This document shows positions 1-8,082 of a stretch of 19,549 nt of DNA, piece by piece. Below the pieces are notes generated by a model, which had not been told where the DNA came from, ran no database searches, and saw only the letters and a list, made by a program, of their open reading frames with translations. The translations under genes were made by a program, and so were the position numbers. The stretch spans positions 1 to 19,549 of the forward strand of contig CAYFMP010000071.1 in assembly GCA_964344215.1 (NCBI GenBank). The letters run 5' to 3'. The number at the start of each line of letters is the position of its first letter. The stretch's first letter is position 1. The DNA is from CAYFMP01 sp964344215. GTDB lineage: Bacteria; Pseudomonadota; Alphaproteobacteria; Rhodospirillales; Casp-alpha2.

Positions 1-36
1 CGTTCTCCGGCCCCCCGGACGGCGTCGCGGCCCGTT

Positions 37-127
37 TCCGATGGCCCCGCATCGCCGCGCGAGCCGCTCCTTGCCGGGAGACCGGAGAGCGTGTCTCAGC
101 GATTCCATATCAACGTGAACCGCTCTA
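37..127 (-). repeat. Left copy of a 91-bp inverted repeat shared with the right end
   Basis: This stretch matches the reverse complement of 19459-19549 at 88 of 91 positions by eye; the three differences are all transitions. The repeat holds a 9-bp direct motif (GAGCGGTTC on the minus strand at 117-125; the second copy at 61-69 has one change). It carries no open frame and lies downstream of the aapP terminator, as expected of a dispersed intergenic repeat. I cannot assign it to a named family. Positions 1-36, just outside it, show nothing I recognise. Confidence 0.9.
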
Positions 128-163
128 AGTAGCCGGGTGGCGTTTCTCAGAGCCGACGAAGAA

Positions 164-189
164 ATCGGCCCGCCATTTGGCGGGCCGAT
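164..189 (-). terminator. Rho-independent terminator of the aap operon
   Basis: There is a perfect 11-bp GC-rich stem (ATCGGCCCGCC pairing with GGCGGGCCGAT) around a 4-nt loop. It lies 26 nt past the aapP stop. Read on the minus strand, the stem is followed by TTCTTCG, a short and imperfect U-tract. Position and stem strength make this the likely end of aapJQMP transcription. Confidence 0.8.
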
Positions 190-215
190 CACGCCTCCCG
201 GAATTTTCTCCCTTG

Positions 216-1019
216 TTAGTGAGCCAGGATCTGGCTCAGGAACAACTTGGTGCGGTCGTGCATCGGGTTGTCGAAGAACTCGTGCGGCTCGTTCTCTTCG
301 ATGATCTCGCCGAAGTCCATGAAGATGACCCGGTTGGCGACCGTCTTGGCGAAACCCATTTCGTGGGTGACGCAGAGCATGGTCATGCCTTCCTGGGCGA
401 GTTCGATCATCACGTCGAGAACCTCCTTGATCATCTCCGGATCCAAGGCCGAGGTCGGCTCATCGAACAGCATCACCTTCGGGCTCATGCAAAGCGAACG
501 GGCGATGGCGACGCGCTGTTGCTGGCCGCCGGAAAGTTGGCCGGGATATTTTTCGGCCTGTTCGGGGATCTTGACCCGCTCCAGGTACTTCATGGCCGCC
601 TCCTCAGCTTCGGCGCGGGGCGTGTTGCGCACCCAGACGGGCGCCAGCACCAGGTTTTCGAGAACCGTTAGGTGCGGGAACAGGTTGAAATGCTGGAACA
701 CCATGCCGACCTCGCGCCGCACCTCCTCGATCTTCTTGAGATCGTGGGTCAATTCGGTGCCCTCGACGATAATCTGTCCCTGCTGATGCTCTTCGAGGCG
801 GTTGATGCAGCGGATCAAAGTCGATTTGCCGGAGCCCGACGGCCCGCAGATAACGATGCGCTCGCCCTTGTTGACGGTCAGGTTGATGTCCTTGAGGACA
901 TGGAACGACCCATACCATTTGTGGACGCCGTTCATCTCGATCATGACGTCTTCGGAGACCGTCATCTCCCGTGTCGGAGCCGTTAGTTGGTCTTCCGATA
1001 CGCCCGCTTCTTCGCTCAT
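216..1019 (-). CDS. aapP: General L-amino acid ABC transporter, ATP-binding protein AapP
   Basis: This is the cytoplasmic ATPase that drives amino-acid uptake through the AapQ/AapM membrane pair. The 267-residue protein shows Walker A GPSGSGKS (residues 59-66), Q-loop FQHFNLFP, signature LSGGQ (162-166), Walker B VMLFDE with the D-loop SALD (about 182-193), and switch His219 in VTHE. This is the polar amino-acid ATPase pattern (GlnQ/HisP/AapP). The start at 1019 is chosen over an upstream in-frame ATG at 1049 because AAGGAGG sits a few bases before it. It is the last gene of aapJQMP, 42 nt after aapM, and is followed by a terminator hairpin. The residues before the domain (about 1-25) form a slightly long hydrophilic leader. 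Confidence 0.95.
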   Translation of the reverse strand: MSEEAGVSEDQLTAPTREMTVSEDVMIEMNGVHKWYGSFHVLKDINLTVNKGERIVICGPSGSGKSTLIRCINRLEEHQQGQIIVEGTELTHDLKKIEEVRREVGMVFQHFNLFPHLTVLENLVLAPVWVRNTPRAEAEEAAMKYLERVKIPEQAEKYPGQLSGGQQQRVAIARSLCMSPKVMLFDEPTSALDPEMIKEVLDVMIELAQEGMTMLCVTHEMGFAKTVANRVIFMDFGEIIEENEPHEFFDNPMHDRTKLFLSQILAH

Positions 1020-1061
1020 TATTTCCTCCTTGAATCCCCGAAGATCCAATGTTGCCCCGGT

Positions 1062-2189
1062 TCAGTGGCCGGTGTGCAGTTTCTTTTCCAGGTGCTGGCT
1101 GTAGCGCGACATGCTGAAGCAGAAAAACCAGAACACGATCGCGCAGAACACGTAGCCCTCGACGACAAAGCCCAGCCAATCCGGGTTGGTTGTCGACAGT
1201 TGGGCCATGCCCAGGAAGTCGAACAGTCCGATGATCAATACCAGCGTGGTGTCCTTGAAAAGACCGATAAAGGTGTTGACGATGCCAGGAATGACCAGTT
1301 TCAGGGCCTGCGGCATGACGATGAAGAACATCATCTTCGGGTAGTTCAGTCCCAGCGCCTGGGCTCCTTCGAACTGTCCCTTGCCGATGGCCTGCAATCC
1401 GCCGCGCACGACCTCGGCCATGTAGGCGGCCGAGAACAGCATCACGCCGACCAGGGCGCGGATCAGTTTGTCGAAATTGACGCCTTCGGGCATGAACAGC
1501 GGGAACATGACCGACGACATAAACAACACCGTGATCAACGGCACGCCCCGCCACAGTTCGATGAAGGCGACACAAATGGCGCGCACCACCGGCATGTTCG
1601 AGCGCCGACCGAGGGCCAGGATGATGCCGATCGGCAACGAAGCAACGATTCCGGCGAACGAGATGACCAGGGTCAGGAACAAGCCTCCCCACAGCGGTGT
1701 TTCGACCTCGATCAGGCCGAAAGAACCCCCGAAGTACAGGTAGTAGCAGAGCACCGGGAACGGGATCAGAACGAACAGCCCGACCCATTTCTTGTACGGC
1801 GTTTGCGGGATGATCAGCCAGACGATCGAGACGGCGAACACCACATAGGTGAAATTGATCCGCCACAGTTCCGCATCCGGATAGCGGCCGTACATGATCT
1901 GCTTGAACCAAACGAAAATGAACGGCCAACAGGCCCCGCCCTTGCGCACGCCGTCCTCGGTGAAGCAGGGGGCTTTCGTGTCGCCGCTCCAGGTCGCCTT
2001 GAATATCACCCAATCGAGGATCGGCGGCACGGATAGATAGACGAGGTAGATCGCAACGAAGGTGAGAATGGAATTGAGAGGAGACGAAAACAGGTTATGG
2101 CGCAACCACCCATAGACCCCGATTTCGGAGGTCGGCGGCGGTAAATCCGGATGGTTCCCGGGCGCTCGGGTTTCGGTTTGCTCAGCCAT
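1062..2189 (-). CDS. aapM: General L-amino acid ABC transporter, permease AapM
   Basis: This is an inner-membrane permease of the His/Glu/Gln/Arg transporter family and pairs with AapQ. It has 375 residues. The N-terminal region (about 1-160) holds several hydrophobic segments and a periplasmic-type loop containing two Cys. The C-terminal half is the conserved permease core with the EAA-like loop, ending ARG-type in sequence: EVVRGGLQAIGKGQFEGAQA. A long N-terminal extension is characteristic of AapM and BztC. It starts 2 nt after the aapQ stop, with GGAG inside the end of aapQ, so translation is probably coupled. No frameshift or missing core motif was seen. Confidence 0.94.
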   Translation of the reverse strand: MAEQTETRAPGNHPDLPPPTSEIGVYGWLRHNLFSSPLNSILTFVAIYLVYLSVPPILDWVIFKATWSGDTKAPCFTEDGVRKGGACWPFIFVWFKQIMYGRYPDAELWRINFTYVVFAVSIVWLIIPQTPYKKWVGLFVLIPFPVLCYYLYFGGSFGLIEVETPLWGGLFLTLVISFAGIVASLPIGIILALGRRSNMPVVRAICVAFIELWRGVPLITVLFMSSVMFPLFMPEGVNFDKLIRALVGVMLFSAAYMAEVVRGGLQAIGKGQFEGAQALGLNYPKMMFFIVMPQALKLVIPGIVNTFIGLFKDTTLVLIIGLFDFLGMAQLSTTNPDWLGFVVEGYVFCAIVFWFFCFSMSRYSQHLEKKLHTGH

Positions 2190-2191
2190 TT

Positions 2192-3391
2192 CTACCGCTC
2201 CACCAGGGCCATTTTCTTGTTATACCAGTTCATGAAGGCCGAGATCAGCAGGCTGACGGCGAGATAGAAGCCCATGGTGACGGCGATGATCTCGACCGCC
2301 TGGCCGGTCTGCATCAAAACCGTGCCGGCGAACACCAAAACGATATCCGGATAGGCGATGGCGGCGGCCAGTGACGAGTTCTTGGTCAGGTTCAGGTATT
2401 GACTGGTCAACGGCGGAATGATGACCCGTAGCGCCTGCGGGATGATCACCAGCCGAAGCGTCGGCCCCGGTCTCATGCCCAGGGAATAGGAGGCCTCGGT
2501 TTGGCCGTGGCTGACCGCCATGATCCCGGCGCGGACGATCTCGGCGATGAACGAGGCGGTGTACATGGACAGCGCCAGGGTCAGCGCCACCAACTCCGGC
2601 GGCAACTCGGCGCCGCCGCGGAAATTGAACCCTTTCAGGACCGCGAGTTCCCAGTTCATGGGAAATCCCATGACTGCGGCGGTGACCAGAGGCAGGACGA
2701 CGAGCAACCCGACCGAAGTCCAGAACACGGGAAACTGCTGGCCGGTCTCGTCCTGGCGTTTGTGGGCCCATTTGGCGAGGAAGATCACCCCGGCGACGGC
2801 GACGAACAAGGCAATGAAAACATATCCGAAACCCTCTTCGAAAACCGGTGCCGGCACGAACATGCCGCGGTTGTTGATAAAAATCGTATCGAACAGTTGG
2901 GCGCTTTGGCGGGGTCCCGGCAACGTCCGCAGCACCCCGAAGTACCAGAAGAAAATCTGCAACAACAGGGGAATGTTGCGCAGCACCTCGATATAGACCG
3001 CCGCCAACTTGGCGATCAGCCAGTTGGATGAAAGACGGGCGATGCCGATGATGAACCCCACTATGGTCGAGAGAACAATGCCGATGCCGGCGACCAGCAG
3101 GGTGTTGAGCAGGCCGACAATGAGGGCCCGCATGTAGGTGTTTTCCTCGCTGTATTCGAGGAACGGGCTGTAACCGATGGCGAAGCCCGCGGTGGTGTTC
3201 AGGAACCCGAACCCGGACGCGATGCCCTGGCGCGCCAGGTTGTCGATGGTGTTGTTGACGATCGTGACGCCGGCGAAAATGATGCCGCCCAGGACAATCA
3301 CCTGGAAAAACAGCGCCCGCGCCCTGGGGTCGTTTATGAGGGCGACTTTCGGCGGCGCCGTCTGAGCGGCAGCTTTCGGTTCTGCGGCCAC
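2192..3391 (-). CDS. aapQ: General L-amino acid ABC transporter, permease AapQ
   Basis: This is the second inner-membrane permease of the Aap system, 399 residues long. Hydrophobic segments begin near residue 28. The EAA-type loop that contacts the ATPase is near the C-terminus (EIVRAGIMAVSHGQTEASYS). As in AapQ and BztB, an extra stretch is inserted in the middle (about 140-260). The start is GTG, supported by a strong GGGGGAGG ribosome site about 8 nt upstream. It lies 95 nt downstream of aapJ, separated by a hairpin, and 2 nt upstream of aapM. Confidence 0.94.
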   Translation of the reverse strand: MAAEPKAAAQTAPPKVALINDPRARALFFQVIVLGGIIFAGVTIVNNTIDNLARQGIASGFGFLNTTAGFAIGYSPFLEYSEENTYMRALIVGLLNTLLVAGIGIVLSTIVGFIIGIARLSSNWLIAKLAAVYIEVLRNIPLLLQIFFWYFGVLRTLPGPRQSAQLFDTIFINNRGMFVPAPVFEEGFGYVFIALFVAVAGVIFLAKWAHKRQDETGQQFPVFWTSVGLLVVLPLVTAAVMGFPMNWELAVLKGFNFRGGAELPPELVALTLALSMYTASFIAEIVRAGIMAVSHGQTEASYSLGMRPGPTLRLVIIPQALRVIIPPLTSQYLNLTKNSSLAAAIAYPDIVLVFAGTVLMQTGQAVEIIAVTMGFYLAVSLLISAFMNWYNKKMALVER

Positions 3392-3434
3392 GGTTCAACC
3401 TCCCCCTAAATTTTCTTGATCCCTAGGTCACAGC

Positions 3435-3466
3435 GGAAGTGGCCCGACCGAGCCGGGCGCACTTCC
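3435..3466 (-). promoter_or_regulatory. Hairpin in the aapJ-aapQ gap
   Basis: On the minus strand, GGAAGTG pairs with CACTTCC and an inner GCCCG pairs with CGGGC, with one bulged base and a 7-nt loop. No U-run follows, so it is not a standard terminator. In binding-protein-dependent operons such hairpins often protect the 3' end of the abundant binding-protein message or attenuate readthrough. That role is inferred from position only. Confidence 0.6.
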
Positions 3467-3486
3467 CTATGACGAACCGTGAAGGT

Positions 3487-4521
3487 TTAACGGACCGGCA
3501 TCGCGTATTGAATGCCGCCCTTGGTCCACAGGTTGTTCAAGCCACGCGGCAGATTGACGGAGGTGCCGGGGCCAAGATGCTTGGCGAAGCCCTCGCCGTA
3601 GTTGCCGACCTGCTTGACGATGTTGTAGGCCCAGTCCTTGCCGAGACCTAGGTTCTTGCCGGTATCGCCTTCGACGCCCAGCAGACGCCGGTGCACGGGG
3701 TTCTTGGAATTAGCCTTGAGATCATCGACGTTGGACGAAGAGACCCCGTTCTCCTCGGCCTCGATCATCGCGTACAAGGACCACTTGACGATGTCGAACC
3801 ACTGGTCGTCGCCATGCGCCACCACGGGGCCCAACGGCTCCTTCGAGATGATCTCGGGCAGCACCATGTGCTCGGCCGGGTTCTTCAGCTTGGTGCGCTG
3901 CGCCGCCAGAGCCGATTGGTCGGTGGTGTACATGTCGCACCGGCCGGCGTCGTAAGCCGCGATGACCTCGTCGGCTTTCTCGAAGAACACGCCCTTGAAC
4001 TTCATGTTGTTGGCCCGGAAGTAGTCCGAAAGGTTGAGTTCCGTCGTCGTGCCCAGGTTGGTGCACACGGAAGCGCCGTCGAGCTCAAGCGCGGTTTTCA
4101 CGCCGAGGCTCTTGCGGACCATGAAGCCCTGGCCGTCGTAGTAGTTGACACCGGCGAAGTTGAGGCCCAACGCCGTATCCCGAACCAGGGTCCAGGTGGT
4201 GTTGCGCGACAGCATGTCGATTTCGCCCGACTGCAGGGCCGTGAAACGTTCCTTGGCCGAGAGGGGGGTGAACTTGACCTTGCCGGCATCGCCGAACATC
4301 GCCGCCGCGACGGCGCGGCAGACATCGACGTCGATACCGCTCCAGTTGCCGGCCGTGTCGGGGTTGGAGAACCCGGGCACGCCCTGGCTGACACCGCATT
4401 GCACGAATCCCTTGGCTTTGACGCGGTCCAGGACAGGGCCGGCATTGGCCGGAGTGACAAGAGCAGTGGATACCAGCGCTACCGCGGAAACCGCGGCAAA
4501 CGCAGTTAGAGTTTTCTTCAT
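3487..4521 (-). CDS. aapJ: General L-amino acid ABC transporter, periplasmic binding protein AapJ
   Basis: This periplasmic solute-binding protein delivers amino acids to AapQM. It has 344 residues. A signal peptide is visible: basic start MKK, hydrophobic core to about residue 22, and a likely signal peptidase I site after ANA (residue 27). The mature part has the family-3 binding-protein features, for example DVDVCRAVAAAMFGD and the segment ending in NTTWTLVRDT. It also has the cysteines typical of AapJ/BztA (VQCGVSQG, DVCRA, SVCTN, RCDMYT). GGGAG lies 9 nt before the ATG. It is the first gene of the operon, transcribed away from the TPR-oxygenase gene. Confidence 0.95.
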   Translation of the reverse strand: MKKTLTAFAAVSAVALVSTALVTPANAGPVLDRVKAKGFVQCGVSQGVPGFSNPDTAGNWSGIDVDVCRAVAAAMFGDAGKVKFTPLSAKERFTALQSGEIDMLSRNTTWTLVRDTALGLNFAGVNYYDGQGFMVRKSLGVKTALELDGASVCTNLGTTTELNLSDYFRANNMKFKGVFFEKADEVIAAYDAGRCDMYTTDQSALAAQRTKLKNPAEHMVLPEIISKEPLGPVVAHGDDQWFDIVKWSLYAMIEAEENGVSSSNVDDLKANSKNPVHRRLLGVEGDTGKNLGLGKDWAYNIVKQVGNYGEGFAKHLGPGTSVNLPRGLNNLWTKGGIQYAMPVR

Positions 4522-4614
4522 TTGAGTTAGCTCCCTGGATGAAACACACTATGTTCTAGGCATTTGGAGACCGGTAAATCTTTGGTTTATCCGCTCTCAC
4601 GACGAATCCGTAAC

Positions 4615-4631
4615 ACGATTCGATTAATCGT
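4615..4631. promoter_or_regulatory. Palindromic possible operator upstream of aapJ
   Basis: The 10-bp perfect palindrome CGATTAATCG (4621-4630) lies within a wider pair of arms, ACGATT and AATCGT. It falls between the candidate -35 and -10 boxes of the minus-strand aapJ promoter, where a repressor site would act. No regulator gene is nearby and I do not recognise the motif. Confidence 0.4.
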
Positions 4632-4704
4632 CTCAAGTACTAAGGCCCAATAAGTTTCGTTGACTTCGAATTGTTTGCCGTTCTGGTCCGCCGCTTCTAT
4701 CTGG

Positions 4705-4739
4705 GAGCGAGTCGAAACGCACTTGTGAGCGAGTCGAAA
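4705..4739 (+). repeat. Pair of 13-bp direct repeats, 22 bp apart
   Basis: GAGCGAGTCGAAA occurs exactly at 4705-4717 and at 4727-4739. The pair sits just downstream of the candidate plus-strand -10 box and about 110 nt before the TPR-oxygenase start. The 22-bp period is close to two helical turns, which would suit a regulator binding one DNA face, but it could also be a chance duplication. Confidence 0.7.
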
Positions 4740-4846
4740 AAATCGGCGTCATCCAGACGACCGGCGACAGCCAAAGCGGACTTGCCTTGCCCCACTCCGC
4801 CTCTAGACTCGGCGCTGAGCAAAAGTTGGTGCGCCTGGGAGATCCT

Positions 4847-6118
4847 ATGAACCGTAGGGAACGACGCCGCCAGGAGAAGTTGGCGAAAAGAGGCACGAGG
4901 CCGCCCGTTTCGACGAGCGGCGGTTTCGACGTCGCCGCCACCCTCCGCCAGGCCCTGGCGCTCTATCGCAGCGGCGATGCGGACGGTGCGACCGAGTTGT
5001 GCCGGCAGGTTCTGCGTGCCCATCCCGACCACGCCGATACCTTGAACTTCCTGGGCGTCATCGGCGTCGAGCGCGGCGACGCCGAAGCCGGCATCGGATA
5101 CCTGCGCGGCGCCTGTTCGGCCCAACCGGACAATCCGCAGTTCCACTACAACCTGGGCACCGCCCTGGCCGCCGCCGGTCAGCTCGACGAGGCCTGCGCC
5201 AGCCACCGTCGTGCCCTCGACCTCAAGCCCGCCTACGCCGACGCCCACTACAATCTCGCCAACGTCCTGCGGCAACTGGACGGAGCGGCGGAGGCGGTCT
5301 CCCATTATCGCGCCGCCCTCGACCTCGATCCCGGCTATCCGGGCGCCGCCACCAACCTGGCCAGCCTGTACCTCGAGACCGAGGACCCGAAAAACGCCCT
5401 CGACGCGTGCGAAGCGGCGCTTCGGGGCAACCCCGGCGACCGCGACGCACTGGCCTTCAAGGCGATCGCCTGTTCCGAACTGGGCGACCGGAAAACGGCG
5501 TCGTCAATCCTCGATTTCGACCGTTTCATCCGCTGCTACGACCGCCCCTGCCCAGCCGGCTTCGAGTCGATGCGGGACTTCAACCGGGCGCTGGTCGAAC
5601 ATGTCCTGACGCACCCGACTCTGACCCGCGAACCGCACAACAAATCGACCCGCTCCGGACAGCAGACGGAAAACCTGGCCATCGAACCGAAGGGGCCGAT
5701 CGCCCAATTGGAGGATTTGATCGGCGCCGCCATGGACGACTACCTGGCCGCCGTGCCGCCTTCGGACACGCACCCCTACCGCACCCACATGCCGCCGTTG
5801 ACCAGGATCGATATCTGGGGAACCGTGCTCGACCGCCAGGGCCATCAGGCCCCGCATATGCACAGGGCGGCGTGGCTCAGCGGCGTCTACTACGCGCAAC
5901 TGCCGGACGTGATGTCGATGGACGACGACACCCGACAGGGATGGATCGAGTTCGGACGGCCGCAGGACCGTTTCCCGTGCCGGATCGAACCCGAGGTCCG
6001 TATCTACGAACCGAAGGAGGGGCGCATGTTCCTGTTCCCCTCCTACGCCTATCACCGCACCATTCCCTTCGAGAGCGACCAGCAGCGCATCAGCATCGCT
6101 TTCGATCTTCTCGCATAG
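4847..6118 (+). CDS. TPR protein with C-terminal 2OG-Fe(II) oxygenase domain
   Basis: This 423-residue protein has an N-terminal basic motif (MNRRERRRQEKL) and about six tetratricopeptide repeats (about 28-225, for example AHYNLANVLRQLDGAAEAVSH). A C-terminal domain (about 315-423) looks like the putative 2OG-Fe(II) oxygenase family 2OG-FeII_Oxy_5. Visible there are H337-M-H339 before LSGVYY, a distal H403 in FPSYAYH, and R414 in QQRISIAFD. These fit two N-terminal iron ligands, a distal iron ligand and the 2-oxoglutarate-binding Arg. The usual H-x-D appears as H-x-H. The TPRs probably present a protein partner or substrate; the target is unknown. The start at 4847 is preferred over an in-frame ATG at 4787 because GGGAG lies 5 nt upstream. 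metC follows 13 nt downstream. Confidence 0.85.
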   Translation: MNRRERRRQEKLAKRGTRPPVSTSGGFDVAATLRQALALYRSGDADGATELCRQVLRAHPDHADTLNFLGVIGVERGDAEAGIGYLRGACSAQPDNPQFHYNLGTALAAAGQLDEACASHRRALDLKPAYADAHYNLANVLRQLDGAAEAVSHYRAALDLDPGYPGAATNLASLYLETEDPKNALDACEAALRGNPGDRDALAFKAIACSELGDRKTASSILDFDRFIRCYDRPCPAGFESMRDFNRALVEHVLTHPTLTREPHNKSTRSGQQTENLAIEPKGPIAQLEDLIGAAMDDYLAAVPPSDTHPYRTHMPPLTRIDIWGTVLDRQGHQAPHMHRAAWLSGVYYAQLPDVMSMDDDTRQGWIEFGRPQDRFPCRIEPEVRIYEPKEGRMFLFPSYAYHRTIPFESDQQRISIAFDLLA

Positions 6119-6131
6119 TGGGGATCCGCCC

Positions 6132-7304
6132 ATGAAAAAAGACACCATCCTGACCCACGCCGGCCGCGACCCGGCAAGCAACCACGGTGTCCTCAATCCG
6201 CCGGTCTATCACGCCTCGACCATCGCCTTCCCGACCATGGAGGAGTTCGAAACGCGCGACAGCACGCCCTACGGCGGCACCCAATACGGGCGCACCGGCA
6301 CGCCGACCACGTTCGCCTTCGAGGAAGCCGTCACCGCCTTGCACGGCGGCCATAAGTCGATCGCCTATCCGTCCGGGTTGGCCGCCATCTCGGGCACGTT
6401 GCTGTCGTTCCTACAGGCCGGCGACAACCTGTTGATGGTCGATACGGCCTACGGGCCGACCCGCAAACGGGTCTGCGACGGGCTGCTCAAGCGGGCCGGC
6501 ATCGAGGTGACCTATTACGACCCTCTGGCTTCGGGCGGAATCGCCGACCGGATCGGCCCCGAAACCAAGGTCGTCTACCTGGAATCGCCGGGGTCGCTCA
6601 CCTTCGAGATGCAGGACGTTCCGGCCATCGCCGCCGCCGCCGGCAAGGCCGGCGCCCTGACCATCGCCGACAACACCTGGTCGTCGCCCTATCTGTGCCA
6701 GCCGCTGAGCCTCGGCGTCGACGTCGTCGTCGAGGCGGCCACCAAATACGTGGTCGGCCATTCCGACGCCATGCTCGGCTTCGCGACGGTGTCGAACGAG
6801 GACCACTACCAGGCGGTCAAGGGCACCGCCAATTCGATCGGCTATCACGCCGCGCCGGACGATTGCTATCTGGGGCTGAGGGGGCTACGCACCCTCTCCG
6901 TCCGCCTGGAGCGACATCAGAAAAACGCCTTCGAGGTGGCCGCCTGGCTGCAAGGCCGGAGCGAAGTCGAGCGCCTCCTCTACCCGGCCCTGGCCGACGA
7001 CCCGGGCCACCCCTTGTTGACGCGCGATCACTCGGGCGCCTCTTCGTTGTTCGGCGTAGTCCTCGGCGATTGCCCGAAAGCGGCCGTCGCCGCCATGCTG
7101 GACGGACTCGAGCTGTTCGCCATGGGCGCCAGTTGGGGCGGTTACGAGAGCCTGATCATCCCGGCCTATCCGAAATCCAGCCGGACCGCCACCGAGTGGA
7201 CGGAGACGGGGCCGGTCTTGCGGCTGCATATCGGGCTCGAGGATCCGGACGACCTGATCGCCGACCTGGAAGCCGGCTTCGAGCGCCTCAACGCCGCCCG
7301 CTGA
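6132..7304 (+). CDS. metC: Cystathionine beta-lyase, PLP-dependent
   Basis: This cytoplasmic enzyme of the Cys/Met metabolism PLP family cleaves cystathionine to homocysteine, ammonia and pyruvate in methionine synthesis. It has 390 residues, the normal length. Visible features are YGR (52-54), the PLP phosphate-contact region around YPSGLAAIS (79-87), D180 in IADNTWSSP and the Schiff-base Lys205 in EAATKYVVGHSD. The sequence resembles the alphaproteobacterial MetC branch more than MetB or MetZ, but related gamma-synthases or lyases cannot be fully excluded by eye. GGGGA precedes the ATG. It lies 13 nt after the TPR-oxygenase gene, so the two are probably cotranscribed. Its 3' end overlaps znuB on the other strand by 17 nt. 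Confidence 0.92.
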   Translation: MKKDTILTHAGRDPASNHGVLNPPVYHASTIAFPTMEEFETRDSTPYGGTQYGRTGTPTTFAFEEAVTALHGGHKSIAYPSGLAAISGTLLSFLQAGDNLLMVDTAYGPTRKRVCDGLLKRAGIEVTYYDPLASGGIADRIGPETKVVYLESPGSLTFEMQDVPAIAAAAGKAGALTIADNTWSSPYLCQPLSLGVDVVVEAATKYVVGHSDAMLGFATVSNEDHYQAVKGTANSIGYHAAPDDCYLGLRGLRTLSVRLERHQKNAFEVAAWLQGRSEVERLLYPALADDPGHPLLTRDHSGASSLFGVVLGDCPKAAVAAMLDGLELFAMGASWGGYESLIIPAYPKSSRTATEWTETGPVLRLHIGLEDPDDLIADLEAGFERLNAAR

Positions 7305-8082
7305 GATGCGGCGCCGCCAGGCTGGCCGCGAACAACAACAATGCGGCGGCGACGATCGACGGCCCGGACGGGGTATCGAACGCAAAGGATCCCCACAGGC
7401 CGCCGCTGACCGCGACGACGCCGACGACGGCGGCCAGCGTCACCATCTGTTCGGGACTTCTCGCCAACGGCCGCGCCGCCGCCGCCGGGATGATGATCAG
7501 CGACGTCACCAGCAGGATGCCGACGACCTTCATGGAGATGGCGATCGCCACAGCGAGCAGCAGCATGAAGACGAACTGGACCTGGACTACCGGCATGCCT
7601 TCGACGATGGCCAGCTCTTCGTGCACGGTGGCCGAAAGCAACGGCCGCCAGATCGCCGCGACGACCGCGGCAACGGCCAGGCCGCCTCCGTAGATGACCA
7701 GAATGTCGACGGCGCTCACGGCCAGAATATCGCCGAACAGATAACCCATCAGATCGATGCGCCCGGCCTCCAGCAGCGACACCGCGACCAGACCCAGCGC
7801 CAGAGCGCCGTGTGAAAGGATGCCCAGCGCCGTATCGCTGGTCATATCGCGACGTCTCTTGAGTCCGACCAGGAACAGCGCAACCATTCCGCAAACGGCG
7901 ATGATGCCGACATAGAGGTCGACTCCGAGGATATATCCGAGCGCCACGCCGAGCAGCGCCGAATGGGCCATGGTATCGCCGAAATAGGACATTCGCCGCC
8001 ACACGACGAAAGAGCCGAGCGGCGCGGCGACAAGGGCGACGCCGATGCCGGCGACGAATGCACGGACCAGGAAATCATCCAC
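7288..8082 (-). CDS. znuB: Zinc ABC transporter permease ZnuB
   Basis: This inner-membrane permease of the ABC-3 metal family forms the zinc channel with ZnuC. The 264-residue form has about eight hydrophobic segments and the family motif RRMSYFGDTMAHSALLGVALG near the N-terminus (residues 28-48). I chose the GTG at 8082, which overlaps the znuC stop by 8 nt and gives VDDFLVRAFVAGIG, close to the usual ZnuB N-terminus. A GTG at 8115 would add 11 polar residues and is the alternative; neither has a good ribosome site, so translation is probably coupled to znuC. It is the last gene of zur-znuC-znuB and ends inside the 3' end of metC. Confidence 0.9.
   Translation of the reverse strand: MDDFLVRAFVAGIGVALVAAPLGSFVVWRRMSYFGDTMAHSALLGVALGYILGVDLYVGIIAVCGMVALFLVGLKRRRDMTSDTALGILSHGALALGLVAVSLLEAGRIDLMGYLFGDILAVSAVDILVIYGGGLAVAAVVAAIWRPLLSATVHEELAIVEGMPVVQVQFVFMLLLAVAIAISMKVVGILLVTSLIIIPAAAARPLARSPEQMVTLAAVVGVVAVSGGLWGSFAFDTPSGPSIVAAALLLFAASLAAPHLSGRR

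Larger units (their letters stand above)
4522..4846. promoter_or_regulatory. Divergent intergenic region between aapJ and the TPR-oxygenase gene
   Basis: This 325-nt stretch has no convincing gene. It must carry the aapJ promoter (minus) and the promoter of the TPR-oxygenase/metC pair (plus). A plus-strand candidate is TTGCCG (4675-4680), 17 nt, then TATCTG (4698-4703). A minus-strand candidate is TTGAGA (4636-4631), 17 nt, then TTACGG (4613-4608); its -10 is poor. A palindrome and a pair of direct repeats are listed separately. Promoter assignments are weak and by eye. Confidence 0.4.

Noticed and set aside
4633..4941. 102-codon minus-strand frame across the aapJ/TPR divergent region
   Set aside because: It overlaps the start of the TPR gene, shows no recognisable domain and would place a gene over the promoter region.
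7288..7304. Possible regulatory meaning of the metC/znuB tail-to-tail overlap
   Set aside because: A 17-nt convergent overlap is common in compact genomes and nothing else suggests antisense control.
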